This document shows, in pieces, positions 48,996-58,535 of a stretch of 64,000 nt of DNA. Under the pieces are notes generated by a model. That model saw only the letters and a list, made by a program, of their open reading frames with translations, was not told where the DNA came from and did not search any database. Origin of the DNA: an uncultured Lachnospiraceae bacterium (GTDB taxonomy: Bacteria; Bacillota_A; Clostridia; Lachnospirales; Lachnospiraceae). Each line of letters begins with the position of its first letter. Within the stretch, counting starts at the first letter, position 1. The DNA lies in the NCBI GenBank assembly GCA_910577835.1, contig CAJTOU010000003.1, forward strand, positions 68,300 through 132,299, in the 5' to 3' direction. Made by a program: the position numbers and the translations under genes.

Positions 48996-50963
48996 ATGCC
49001 ATTAATTACAAATTTTTATACTGGTGTGTCTGGATTGACCAGCAGCCAGAATGCAATCAACATTACAGCGCATAATGTTGCAAATGTTCATACAGAGGGC
49101 TATGTCAGGCAGCAGGTCCAGTTTTCTGATACAGCCTATAAAACCTACGGAAATTCAAAAGTAAATACCATGCAGATTGGGTATGGTGTAAACACGGCAA
49201 GAACACTGCATTACAGAGATATTCTTCTGGATATGGCATACCGCGAACAGAGCGGAAGAGAAAACTATTACAGCATGAAATATAATGCTATGGATGAGGT
49301 TATGACTATCTTTGGAGAGATGAATAATCAGAGATTCCAGAAAAACATGTCAGACCTCTGGTCAGCACTCAGTGAAGTGGGTAAAATGCCAGACGATGCA
49401 GTTGCACGTTCCTCTCTTATTATGAATGCAGATGCATTTATGACAAGAGCAAAAGAGGTTTATGACGATTTGTTCAGCTATCAGGAGAGGCTGGATGAAA
49501 AGATTATTGAAACGGTGGATAAAATCAATGTAATCGCAGCAAAGATTGATAATTTAAATGATTTAATACAGGGAATAGAGGGACCTGACATTGAGCAGGC
49601 AATGAACTTCCGCGACCAGAGAGATTTGCTTCTTGACGAACTCGGCGGTTTGATTAATATTGAGTATTCCGAGGACCATAATGGATATGTGACGGTGAGG
49701 GCTGAAGGTGAAGAGTTTATCACAAAGGGCGGATATTTCCCTATGGGAATAGAGATGCGTGATGGCCCGAACAAATCGACTTTTGTAACACCTGTATGGC
49801 CGCACAATCATAAAAAGGGTGAGCCGGCAAAGGAAGTCTTTAACTTTGATGTGGAAATCAGCACTTCAAAAGACAACGATATCGGAGAACTGAAAGGAAT
49901 CCTGCAGTCGCGGGGCAGATATACCGCAAATTATACGGACATTCCTCATATTGGGGCTTCACCTAAGATGGAGGATTATACAGACGAAAACGGAGTATTT
50001 GACCAGGCAGGTTTTGATGCGGCAGTAGACCAGTACTGGAATGTAGACTATCCGGCGTATGAAAAGGCCGTTCAGGTATATAACACAACAGTTGGAAATT
50101 CACCGATTATGAAGGTTCAGGCAATGTTTGACCAGTTGATTAACGGAATTGTTTCTACAATCAACGGTTTTCTCTGTCCGGAAACACAGACAACGATTCC
50201 TGCGGGGACACAGCTTACTATTTCAGCGGGAACCATATATAATCAGTTAAGTGATGAGATGAAAGCGGCAGTAAATGCAGCGGGTCTTGGAAGTGCCTTT
50301 AATGCTGAAGGAATCGCTGAAAATGATTTTACGCTTACACTTGCAGCGGATATGACAGTCAAAACGCTTGACAATATCGGAGAGGACAGTAAGGCGCATT
50401 ATGGCATGGATGACAATAAAACACCGGGTACGGAGCTGTTTTCGCGTTCCGATACCTCGTCAAGATATACCGTTGCCAAAGGCAGTGATGGAAATACTTA
50501 TTATATTTACAATCCATACAATGAATTCGGTACAGAAAGCCTTTATACCTTGGGAAATCTTGAGATAAACAAGGTAGCGCTTGATGACTATTCCTATCTT
50601 CCGTTCAGCACCAAAGATGGTCTGGTAGATATGGATTTCGCACAGTCGATTTTGGATAAATGGGATGAAGAATTTATAAATATTGACCCGGATAATATGA
50701 CTCCAAAGGATTTTAAAGATTATTATGACTATATGGTGGAAATTATAGGAAATGACGGATATATCTACCAGAAGATTGCAGATAATCAAAATACTGTGGT
50801 AAATACAATAGATAATGCAAGAATTTCTTTTACCGGAGTTTCCTCGACTGACGAGCTGACAAATCTGATAAAGTTTAAGAATGCATACAATGCAAATTCA
50901 AGATATATTAATGTTGTGGCAGATATGCTCGACACCCTGATTAACAGGGTAGGACACTGGTAA
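48996..50963 (+). CDS. flgK: Flagellar hook-associated protein 1 FlgK, first copy
   Basis: 655 residues. N-terminal SGLTSSQNAINITAHNVANVHTEGYVRQ and C-terminal SSTDELTNLIKFKNAYNANSRYINVVADMLDTLINRVG (ends given in part) form the D0/D1 coiled coil shared with FlgG and flagellin. Coiled-coil FRDQRDLLLDELGGLI marks FlgK. The middle is enlarged compared with the usual 480-560 residues. FlgK forms the first ring joining hook to filament. It lies directly before a second, shorter FlgK. Confidence 0.92.
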   Translation: MPLITNFYTGVSGLTSSQNAINITAHNVANVHTEGYVRQQVQFSDTAYKTYGNSKVNTMQIGYGVNTARTLHYRDILLDMAYREQSGRENYYSMKYNAMDEVMTIFGEMNNQRFQKNMSDLWSALSEVGKMPDDAVARSSLIMNADAFMTRAKEVYDDLFSYQERLDEKIIETVDKINVIAAKIDNLNDLIQGIEGPDIEQAMNFRDQRDLLLDELGGLINIEYSEDHNGYVTVRAEGEEFITKGGYFPMGIEMRDGPNKSTFVTPVWPHNHKKGEPAKEVFNFDVEISTSKDNDIGELKGILQSRGRYTANYTDIPHIGASPKMEDYTDENGVFDQAGFDAAVDQYWNVDYPAYEKAVQVYNTTVGNSPIMKVQAMFDQLINGIVSTINGFLCPETQTTIPAGTQLTISAGTIYNQLSDEMKAAVNAAGLGSAFNAEGIAENDFTLTLAADMTVKTLDNIGEDSKAHYGMDDNKTPGTELFSRSDTSSRYTVAKGSDGNTYYIYNPYNEFGTESLYTLGNLEINKVALDDYSYLPFSTKDGLVDMDFAQSILDKWDEEFINIDPDNMTPKDFKDYYDYMVEIIGNDGYIYQKIADNQNTVVNTIDNARISFTGVSSTDELTNLIKFKNAYNANSRYINVVADMLDTLINRVGHW

Positions 50964-50989
50964 AATGCAATATATAAAGAGGTGAGAAT

Positions 50990-52507
50990 ATGCCAAATAC
51001 TTTTTTTGGATTAACAATAGCCACATCAGGGATTTATGCAGCTTCTGTAAACCTGAATGTGACAGGAAACAATGCGGCAAATGCTGCTACGGAAGGATAT
51101 TCCAGGCAGAAGGCAACACAGGTGGCAATGCCAGCGCTGAGGGTTTATCAGGAATATGGAACAATAGGCACTGGAGTAACCGTTACTTCAATCAACAGAG
51201 TCAGAGACAGCTTTTATGATAAAAAATACGCTGAAAATCAGAGCAAGCTTGGAGAGGCAAAGGGTAAGGAATACCATATGCAGCAGATACAAAACAATCT
51301 CAACGCATATGATATTGACGGATTTACCATAGAATTTACCAATTTTATAAAAGGTCTGGAAGAAGTACAAAAGAAGCCTGCGGATATGCCTGCAAGAATG
51401 GCGGCGTTGAACAGTGCGGAGAGTCTTATGAAATTTTATCAGCAGGTAAAGACAAATCTCACTCTCCAGCAGCAGGATGTCAATGCGGAAATAAACGATT
51501 ATGTAGATAAAATTAATATACTGGCAACAGATATTGCCGCTTTAAACAAGCAGATTAATGTTGTGGAGATGACAAAGTCGCCGGCAAATGAGCTTCGTGA
51601 CCAGAGAGATTTGCTGATTGACCAGCTCTCGGAAATCTGTGAAGTACAGGTTAGTGAAAAGGTATACGAAAATGGAAAGACCGAGTATACTGTAAAACTT
51701 GGAACTAATACTTTGGTGGATAACTATGATACTGTAAAGTTAAAGGTAGTCAGCCGTGAGGACCGGCTTGACCCGGATGATGCGGTAGGTCTTTATGATA
51801 TCGAATGGGCAAGCGGAGAAGAATTTAATCCGCAGAAAAAAGGATTAAATGGTATGCTGAAGGGTCTGATTGAAATCAGAGACGGCAATAACGGAGTGAA
51901 AAACGCTGCCAGTCCGAATTCTTATGAAATCGATTATAAGGGTATTGTATATTATATTGATGAAATAAATAAATTTCAGGATGCACTTGCGAAAGCAATT
52001 AATGATATACATATGAAAGGTCAGGATAACAATGGAAACAGTACTGAAGATATTCCGTTATATGTAAAAAATGATGCGGGAGAATATGTAGTCAATCCTG
52101 TGCTGATAGAGGACCCGTCAAAACTTGCAACACGCTATGCTAAATATCAGGATGGTTCGATTGATGACGGTTCCGATAATACGGGCGGTATTGATGACCA
52201 GGCTTTGATACAGGATATGCGTAATCTTCAGACAGCAGATATTATCGAAAGCTCTACCTGTAAGGAATTTTTGCAGTCACTTGTTTCAGAGGTAGCAGTT
52301 GACACACTGAAGCAGGAAACACTTGAAAAGAATTATTCTGAATTTCAGGTAGTTATTCAGAATCAGAGACTTAGTATAATGGGTGTGGATAAGGATGAAG
52401 AAGGAATGAATCTTGTAAAATTCCAGAAAGCCTTTGACCTTAATTCGGAAGTAATCAATGTTATGCAGGAAATCTATGATAAACTGATAAATGGAACAGG
52501 TGTTTAA
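50990..52507 (+). CDS. flgK: Flagellar hook-associated protein 1 FlgK, second copy
   Basis: 505 residues. N-terminal TIATSGIYAASVNLNVTGNNAANAATEGYSRQ, central ELRDQRDLLIDQLSEIC, C-terminal EGMNLVKFQKAFDLNSEVINVMQEIYDKLI. Clearly FlgK, but only the terminal helices resemble the first copy. It starts 26 bases after flgK1 behind GAGGTGAG. The two may form mixed or alternate junction rings, or one may be a specialised structural variant; this is inference. Confidence 0.9.
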   Translation: MPNTFFGLTIATSGIYAASVNLNVTGNNAANAATEGYSRQKATQVAMPALRVYQEYGTIGTGVTVTSINRVRDSFYDKKYAENQSKLGEAKGKEYHMQQIQNNLNAYDIDGFTIEFTNFIKGLEEVQKKPADMPARMAALNSAESLMKFYQQVKTNLTLQQQDVNAEINDYVDKINILATDIAALNKQINVVEMTKSPANELRDQRDLLIDQLSEICEVQVSEKVYENGKTEYTVKLGTNTLVDNYDTVKLKVVSREDRLDPDDAVGLYDIEWASGEEFNPQKKGLNGMLKGLIEIRDGNNGVKNAASPNSYEIDYKGIVYYIDEINKFQDALAKAINDIHMKGQDNNGNSTEDIPLYVKNDAGEYVVNPVLIEDPSKLATRYAKYQDGSIDDGSDNTGGIDDQALIQDMRNLQTADIIESSTCKEFLQSLVSEVAVDTLKQETLEKNYSEFQVVIQNQRLSIMGVDKDEEGMNLVKFQKAFDLNSEVINVMQEIYDKLINGTGV

Positions 52508-52548
52508 AGCAGAGCTCCCATGGGGACAATAGAAATGAGGGCAGAAAT

Positions 52549-54099
52549 ATGATGAGAATAACGAATGGCATGATGATGAATAATTGCCTGAACAATATTA
52601 ATAAAAACAAGTTACAGATGGATAAAATTTATACACAGATAGAAAGTCAGAAGCTGTTTCAGAAACCTTCGGAGGACCCGATTGCAGCAATCAGGTCACT
52701 GAGACTGCGTTCAACATATACAGAGATAGAGCAGTATCTTGGAAAAAATGTCGAGGACGCAGAAGCATGGATGAAAATTACAGAAGCAGCAATGGAAAGC
52801 CTTAAAACAACTGTCGGGGGCGAAGAGCAGTCAGATGGTATCGTTTCCTATCTGAATCAGGGTATCAGTGAATATCAGACAGTATCAGAAAGAGAAAAAA
52901 TCATTTCTACTTTGAAGGCATTCAGGGAGTCTATTTATCAGGTTGGAAATGAGGATAATGCCGGAAGAACAATTTTTACCGGATATCGAACAGATACTAC
53001 CCTGACTTTTATGGAAGATGTGAGTGACAGATACAAAATAACAGAGAATCTTACGCTTGACAGTTTCCGAAATATTAAAAAGGTAGTGGATACTCATGCT
53101 GGAACAGGCAATTATGCTGAAACGGATATTGTAAATGCAGATTTGCATGCGGTTATGCTTGCCTATGACGGACTTGACGCAACATTGTCAGATGGAACTG
53201 CCATGACGTTGAGCTCTACAACAAATACCGCACTGAATGGTCAGGCGGTTACAGTGCGCAGTCTTCAGGCAAATGGAAACAGTGTATATACCAACATTGG
53301 TGATAATGATGTTATTTTTATACCGGAAACAGGAGAATTGATTTTCGGCAATGGAATTTACAATGATATAGATAAAAATGATATGTTCAGCATTACTTAT
53401 GAAAAAACAGGTTTTAGAGCAGGCGATTTAAAGCCGGAACATTATTTTTACTGCGAAAAGACAACTACCACTCAATCTCCGGGAGGAGCAGTGTCAGAAA
53501 CAACTGTTTATGGCAGAAAAAAGCAAATCAATGGCGTAGAATATAGATATATTGAGGACCAGGATATTAAGTACAATATTAATTTTAATCAGAATATAAA
53601 GATTAATGTTCTTGCAAAAGATATTCTGCCTCCGGCTCTTGGAAGAGATTTGGATATTATTATTTCATCTGCGGAAGCAGCAGTAGATGCACATAAAAGA
53701 CAGGAATCTCTTGAGGAACAAATCGAGAAAGCAGAGGAAGCAGGAGATACTACTACTGCAGAGCAGCTTAAGTATCAGCTTAAAGCAGCAGAGATGGAAA
53801 CAGCTTATGCGGAGGATAATCTTACAAAGAGCTTTAAAAAAGGTCTTACTCTGTATCAGGGGCATTTCTCTGAGATTACCACACAGCTTGCGGATATCGG
53901 CTCAAGAAGAGCCCGTCTGGAATTAAATAAAACTCGTCTGGAATCACAGCTTCTTACTGTAAAAGAGTTAAAAAGTGTAAATGAGGATACAAATCTTGAG
54001 CAGGCAGCAGTGGAATATAACAATATGCAGGATGTATATGATGCCTCCCTTAAGGTGGCAGTTCAGGTAGTGCAGAAATCACTGCTTGAATTTATCTGA
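52549..54099 (+). CDS. flgL: Flagellar hook-associated protein 3 FlgL
   Basis: 516 residues, longer than the common 290-320 because of an enlarged centre (about 150-400). N-terminal RITNGMMMNNCLNNINKNK...QKPSEDPIAAIRSLRLRS is the FlgL signature (the K-x-S-DDP motif), C-terminal LTLYQGHFSEITTQLADIGSRRARLE ... EDTNLEQAAVEYNNMQDVYDASLKVA matches the flagellin-like D0 helices. It makes the second junction ring between hook and filament. Confidence 0.9.
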   Translation: MMRITNGMMMNNCLNNINKNKLQMDKIYTQIESQKLFQKPSEDPIAAIRSLRLRSTYTEIEQYLGKNVEDAEAWMKITEAAMESLKTTVGGEEQSDGIVSYLNQGISEYQTVSEREKIISTLKAFRESIYQVGNEDNAGRTIFTGYRTDTTLTFMEDVSDRYKITENLTLDSFRNIKKVVDTHAGTGNYAETDIVNADLHAVMLAYDGLDATLSDGTAMTLSSTTNTALNGQAVTVRSLQANGNSVYTNIGDNDVIFIPETGELIFGNGIYNDIDKNDMFSITYEKTGFRAGDLKPEHYFYCEKTTTTQSPGGAVSETTVYGRKKQINGVEYRYIEDQDIKYNINFNQNIKINVLAKDILPPALGRDLDIIISSAEAAVDAHKRQESLEEQIEKAEEAGDTTTAEQLKYQLKAAEMETAYAEDNLTKSFKKGLTLYQGHFSEITTQLADIGSRRARLELNKTRLESQLLTVKELKSVNEDTNLEQAAVEYNNMQDVYDASLKVAVQVVQKSLLEFI

Positions 54100-54126
54100 T
54101 AAAGAAAAGAAAAATTAAGCAATAAT

Positions 54127-54237
54127 GCATGATAGCAATAAAGTATGAGCGCAATAAGGTATGATGGCAACAAGGTATGATAGCAATAAGCTATGAAAGG
54201 TAACAAGGTATAAAAGGTAACAAGGTATGATGATAAC
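54127..54237 (+). repeat. 16/17-bp tandem repeat ladder running into the fliW start codon
   Basis: About seven units with consensus ATGATaGCAAtAAGGT. The ATG (or ATA in the sixth) falls at 54129, 54145, 54161, 54177, 54193, 54210 and 54227, the last being the fliW start. Most units therefore carry AAGG, a short gap, and ATGA (start overlapping stop). Confidence 0.85.
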
Positions 54238-54679
54238 AACAAAATTATTTGGAGAAATAGAAGCGGCAGAAAATAAAATCATTTTCTTTTCTAGCGGTAT
54301 TGTTGGATTTCCGGAGCTTGAACGCTTTCTACTGATTCACGATGCAGAAAATGAGAAATCCAGTATCTCATGGCTCCAGTCGCTCGATGAGCCGGCATTT
54401 GCCATGCCGGTTATAGACCCATTATTGTTAATTGCGGACTATAACCCTGTGGTAGAACATGAAATGCTAGAGCCGTTAGGAGATATGAAGCCGGAAGATA
54501 TGCTTGTTCTGATAACGATTACAGTTCCTTCTGACCTCACAAAAATGACAGCGAATTTTAAGGCTCCAATTATTATCAATGCAGGAAGCAATCGCGCATG
54601 TCAGTTAATTATAGAGGATGAAAGATATGAAATAAAGCATCCGATTTATCATTTGCTGAAGGATAAGAAGGGAGACTGA
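54227..54679 (+). CDS. fliW: Flagellar assembly factor FliW
   Basis: 150 residues: TTKLFGEIEAAENKIIFFSSGIVGFPELERF, SWLQSLDEPAFAMPVIDPL and LVLITITVPSDLTKMTANFKAPIIIN (in part) are FliW hallmarks. FliW binds CsrA and frees flagellin translation; flagellin in turn binds FliW, linking synthesis to secretion. The gene follows a tandem-repeat ladder that supplies its ribosome site (AAGG). Immediately upstream of csrA (4-base gap), as in Bacillus. Confidence 0.94.
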   Translation: MMITTKLFGEIEAAENKIIFFSSGIVGFPELERFLLIHDAENEKSSISWLQSLDEPAFAMPVIDPLLLIADYNPVVEHEMLEPLGDMKPEDMLVLITITVPSDLTKMTANFKAPIIINAGSNRACQLIIEDERYEIKHPIYHLLKDKKGD

Positions 54680-54683
54680 TTCT

Positions 54684-54902
54684 ATGTTGGCATTGTCAAG
54701 AAAAAAAGATGAGGCAATTATCGTAAATAATAATATTGAAATTACGATTATCGAGGTAAAGGGTGACCAGGTAAAGCTGGGAATCACGGCTCCAAAGTCC
54801 ATACCGGTATATCGTAAGGAGGTATATCTGCAAATTCAGGAGTCGAACAGGGCATCTTCCGAGGAAACGGCGAATGTGCTGGATGCGTTGAAAAAATTGT
54901 AA
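54684..54902 (+). CDS. csrA: Carbon storage/translational regulator CsrA
   Basis: 72 residues: MLALSRKKDEAIIVNNNIEITIIEVKGDQVKLGI... is the classic RNA-binding fold, with the conserved R6 region and APKSIPVYRKEVY. In Firmicutes CsrA represses flagellin translation by binding GGA motifs in the hag leader; such motifs are present here at 59185-59217. The FliW-binding C-terminal extension is present (about residues 55-72). RBS AAGGGAG. Confidence 0.95.
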   Translation: MLALSRKKDEAIIVNNNIEITIIEVKGDQVKLGITAPKSIPVYRKEVYLQIQESNRASSEETANVLDALKKL

Positions 54903-55201
54903 ATACAGACAAAAAATGGTTATAAAACAACAGAGTGTTTTATATCATGGATTTATGATAACTTTCATAAATGGCTGCCGTATAAGAGTTATGTTACAGA
55001 AAATACGAAGTAATTTTGTATGAAATAAAATAATTCGGAGAAGGGTGTTAATTTTTTAATACTTTTCTCCGATAACTCTATTAGAGATATTATAGATATT
55101 TATAATAATATTCAGCAACAAATTAATTACATGGATGTAATTAATGCAAAAATATTAATAAAGCATTTGGGCCAATGGATAGGCAGAATGGAGGATAAGA
55201 A
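54903..55201 (+). other. csrA-flaG intergenic region with hairpin and sigma-D promoter
   Basis: 299 bases with no gene. A 17-bp hairpin (55035-55051 with 55056-55072, several G-U pairs, U4 loop) ends the csrA transcript region and overlaps a sigma-D-type promoter. The rest is A/T-rich leader. Confidence 0.55.
55049..55075 (+). promoter_or_regulatory. Sigma-D type promoter upstream of flaG-fliD
   Basis: TAAT (55049-55052), 15-base spacer, TCCGATAA (55068-55075). The -10 element lies in the right arm of the hairpin 55035-55072. Confidence 0.6.
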
Positions 55202-55639
55202 ATGGCAGCAATAGAAGGAATTTCAAGCGTATCAAACGCACAGGCAGTAACATATCAGACAAAGCAGGCACCAGAGGTTAAACCGGTAGAAACTGTAACC
55301 ACATCAGGTTCAGAGGGTGCAAGTCCAAATATTGCCTCACAGGTAATGACAGTAAATCCAAAAGATTCAAATAATGGCGAGGAAGGTTCTTCCGGCAAAG
55401 GTCAGCAGGACAGGGAGCCGACCAATGAACAGGTAAAAAAGGCAGTAGAGGATTTAAACAAGAGAATGAAAAATACCTCCTGTGAGTTTGGTATTCATGA
55501 TGGAACAAACCGTGTGACGATTAAGATTGTAGACAAGGAATCCAAAAATGTTATAAAGGAATTTCCAGCAGAGGAAACTCTTGACATGATTGAGAAGGCA
55601 TGGGAGCTTGCCGGACTTATGGTAGATAAGAGATTATAG
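55202..55639 (+). CDS. flaG: Flagellar protein FlaG
   Basis: 145 residues. Disordered N-terminal half rich in E, S, G; conserved C-terminal half VKKAVEDLNKRMKN..CEFGIHDGTNRVTIKIVDKESKNVIKEFPAEETLDM (given in part) and LAGLMVDKRL. FlaG influences filament length and capping and commonly precedes fliD. RBS GGAGG. Confidence 0.9.
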   Translation: MAAIEGISSVSNAQAVTYQTKQAPEVKPVETVTTSGSEGASPNIASQVMTVNPKDSNNGEEGSSGKGQQDREPTNEQVKKAVEDLNKRMKNTSCEFGIHDGTNRVTIKIVDKESKNVIKEFPAEETLDMIEKAWELAGLMVDKRL

Positions 55640-55678
55640 TAATTTGACAGAATAGAGAGATAGAATGGAGGTAAGATT

Positions 55679-58141
55679 ATGGCAAGAGTATCGGGATTGG
55701 TATCAGGACTTGATACAGATGCCCTGATTCAGGAGCTGGTATCAGCATATCAGACAAAGCAGGATAAATATGTAAAGAAGCAGAAAAAGCTGGAGTGGAC
55801 ACAGGAGATTTGGAAAGGCCTGAATACCAAGGTTTATGATTTTTATACAACAAAGCTTAGAAATATGAGATTTTCGAGTGCGTATAATTTGAAGAAATCG
55901 ACAGTTTCTGACAGTACAAAGGCAACTGTTACAGCATCGAGCAGCGCGGTTGTGGGAACACAGACCCTCAGTGTAAAGAAACTGGCAAAGACAGCATATT
56001 TGACAGGTGGTAAACTGAAGAGAACACAAAAAGCTGACGGTACACCAGACACAACCACAAAGCTCACAGGAAACAGTAAGTTAAGTGAGCTTGGTTTAAC
56101 TGATACAGCGGACGGAAATAAAATAAAGGTAAATGTAAATGGAAAGGAAACTGAAATATCTGTAACACAGGATATGACAATTAATAATTTTGTAGTAAAA
56201 TTAAAGGATGCAGGAGTAAATGCAAACTTTGATGATGTAAATCAGAGATTATTTGTCAATTCATCAGGAAGTGGAAAAGATAAGGAGTTTTCTATTACGG
56301 CAGCCAATGCTGGTGGTCTGGATGCACTTGATAAACTTGGTTTAAATGCAGTGTCAACATCAGAAGTTAAGATGTATCAGCAAAAGGCAGGGATAAATGT
56401 ACAGGAGCAGACAGATACCGCATATATGAAATATGTGCTGTCACAGGCAAACGCTGATTTGAACACACAGCTTTCAGGATTGAAAGACCAGTATAAATAC
56501 GTTACAAATTCAGATTATAAGAATCAGAAAGAAGAACAGTGGCAGAAAGCGATTGATGGATATGATGATAAGACTGCTACTCTTGATAGTCGCATACAGG
56601 ATATTCTTGACTGGAGTGGTCCGGATGGTACCACAGGTACCGATAAGGTTTCTGATTTTGTAGAAGTAAAGGATGGAAAATATGTATTCAAGTCGGCTTA
56701 TCTGGATTCAAATGGTGAGCTGGATGAAAGTGCACTTCAGTCGGCATTAACAGGTACAAATATGTCTGTTGATGATTTGAAAATGCAGCTTGGCGAGTTA
56801 AATGTAAATGTTGCTGAGAAAGAGGCTGTTGCTGCTTATAAAAAGAGTGTAGAAGATACCAGAACATTGTATCAGAATGCTCTTTCCACTGACCCGACAG
56901 GAGCAGCTTTAGACACTCAGATTAAGTCATTAGAAAAGGAAATAGATACAAACAATAAACTGATGTCTCAGAAAGTTGATTTTACAAAATCAGGGACAAT
57001 CAATTATACAGATTTGGACAAAAATTCCGCCTCCATGTCGTATGCAGATTTGGCAACAAGATTAAACAATTATGCGGCAAAAGTGGCAACAGCGAATGGA
57101 GAAACACTAGAAGCTGTCGGAACAGGTTTGACAGCTCCGGCATCTTATAAGACAGTATATGATTCATATCAGACAGCATATACAAATGAAAAGAATCAGG
57201 CTGTTAGCGAGCTTAATAAATTGGGATTAACTGAAACTTCCTCTGATGATGATATCAAGGCAGCCCTTGCAGCACAGTCAAGCAGTTCAGGTGATGGTGC
57301 AGTCAGAGTAGAGGGTCAGGATGCAGAGATAGTTTTAAATGGTGCTACTTATACGTCCACTACAAATAACTTTTCCGTAAATGGCTTGACTATTACGGCA
57401 ACCGGCGAAATGGCAGAAGGGGAAACAATTACCATAAGCACCACTGCTGATATTGATGGCATGTATGATTCCATCAAGTCTCTGATTAGCGGATTTAATG
57501 ATATCCTGAAGGAGATGAACGGCCTGTATTATGCAGATTCTGCTAAAGGATATGAACCTCTTTCCGATGATGAAAAGGAGGCTATGAGCGATACAGAGGT
57601 AGAGAAATGGGAAAAGAAGATTAAGGATTCTCTGTTAAGACGTGACAGTACTTTAAGCAGTATTATGGGAACAATTAAAAACAGCATGGCAAAATCCTAT
57701 CAAATTAACGGTAAATCCTATTCTCTGTCGAGTTTTGGAATTAACACTTCAGGTTATTTTGCGGTAGATAATGAAAGCCGCGGACTGTATCATATTGATG
57801 GCGACAAGGATGATTCTTCCACATCAGGAAATACGGATAAGCTGAGAGCAGCTTTAGCGAGCGACCCAGATACGGTAATTTCATTTTTCCAGAAACTGTC
57901 AGATGATATGTATACACAGCTCACCAAGAAAATGAGCGCAACATCTTTAAGAAGCTCATATACAATATATAATGACAAACAACTGAAAAAACAATATGAA
58001 GAATATGACGATATAATTGACGAGTGGGATGACAAAATTGAAAAATATACACAAAAATACGTAAAACAGTTTACAGCGATGGAAACAGCACTGGCAAAAC
58101 TGCAGTCAAGTACATCTGCACTTTCTTCTCTAATAGGATAA
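55679..58141 (+). CDS. fliD: Flagellar filament cap protein FliD
   Basis: 820 residues, much longer than the common 450-560. N-terminal RVSGLVSGLDTDALIQELVSAYQTK...KLEWTQEIWKGLNTKVYDFY is the FliD_N domain; the C-terminal FliD_C region (about 590-820) includes YDSIKSLISGFNDILKEMN, SLSSFGINT and coiled coil DEWDDKIEKYTQKYVKQFTAMETALAKLQ (in part). The enlarged centre (200-560) is coiled-coil and beta-rich, exposed at the filament tip, and could bind mucus or host glycans. RBS GGAGG. Confidence 0.92.
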   Translation: MARVSGLVSGLDTDALIQELVSAYQTKQDKYVKKQKKLEWTQEIWKGLNTKVYDFYTTKLRNMRFSSAYNLKKSTVSDSTKATVTASSSAVVGTQTLSVKKLAKTAYLTGGKLKRTQKADGTPDTTTKLTGNSKLSELGLTDTADGNKIKVNVNGKETEISVTQDMTINNFVVKLKDAGVNANFDDVNQRLFVNSSGSGKDKEFSITAANAGGLDALDKLGLNAVSTSEVKMYQQKAGINVQEQTDTAYMKYVLSQANADLNTQLSGLKDQYKYVTNSDYKNQKEEQWQKAIDGYDDKTATLDSRIQDILDWSGPDGTTGTDKVSDFVEVKDGKYVFKSAYLDSNGELDESALQSALTGTNMSVDDLKMQLGELNVNVAEKEAVAAYKKSVEDTRTLYQNALSTDPTGAALDTQIKSLEKEIDTNNKLMSQKVDFTKSGTINYTDLDKNSASMSYADLATRLNNYAAKVATANGETLEAVGTGLTAPASYKTVYDSYQTAYTNEKNQAVSELNKLGLTETSSDDDIKAALAAQSSSSGDGAVRVEGQDAEIVLNGATYTSTTNNFSVNGLTITATGEMAEGETITISTTADIDGMYDSIKSLISGFNDILKEMNGLYYADSAKGYEPLSDDEKEAMSDTEVEKWEKKIKDSLLRRDSTLSSIMGTIKNSMAKSYQINGKSYSLSSFGINTSGYFAVDNESRGLYHIDGDKDDSSTSGNTDKLRAALASDPDTVISFFQKLSDDMYTQLTKKMSATSLRSSYTIYNDKQLKKQYEEYDDIIDEWDDKIEKYTQKYVKQFTAMETALAKLQSSTSALSSLIG

Positions 58142-58160
58142 ACATTAGGAGGTATTGATA

Positions 58161-58535
58161 ATGGCATTACCGAATGCTTACAATGCATACGCAAACAGTA
58201 AAATTAACACAGCAACACCCGCACAGCTTACACTTATGCTCTATGACGGAGCAATCAAGTTTTCCAATATTGCTCTTGAGGCTATGAAACATAAGAACTA
58301 TGAGAAAACAAATACTTATATACAAAAGACAGAGCGAATTATCGAAGAGTTTCGTTCCACGCTGAATTTTAAATATCCTGTCGCACAGGAATTTGAAAAT
58401 GTATATAAAATGTTAAGCGAAAAGCTTTTGTTTGCAAATATGAAAAAAGATACAGAGGTTTTGGAGGATGTGATTAAACACTTGAGGACAATGCGTAATA
58501 CATGGGAAGAGGTAATGAGACTTGCAAAGAGATAA
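58161..58535 (+). CDS. fliS: Flagellar export chaperone FliS
   Basis: 124 residues from ATG at 58161 (AGGAGG 8 bases upstream); the open frame reaches TTG 58155. NAYNAYANSKINTATPAQLTLMLYDGAIKF is the diagnostic N-terminus, followed by the helical bundle (ALEAMKHKNYEKTNTYIQKTERII). FliS binds the flagellin C-terminus and delivers it to the export gate. Overlaps fliT by 14 bases. Confidence 0.94.
   Translation: MALPNAYNAYANSKINTATPAQLTLMLYDGAIKFSNIALEAMKHKNYEKTNTYIQKTERIIEEFRSTLNFKYPVAQEFENVYKMLSEKLLFANMKKDTEVLEDVIKHLRTMRNTWEEVMRLAKR

Noticed and set aside
54127..54237. CRISPR array
   Set aside because: Units are contiguous 16-17-bp copies without spacers, and no cas genes are near.
58155..58160. 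Earlier TTG start for fliS
   Set aside because: ATG at 58161 has ideal spacing from AGGAGG and matches the family N-terminus.
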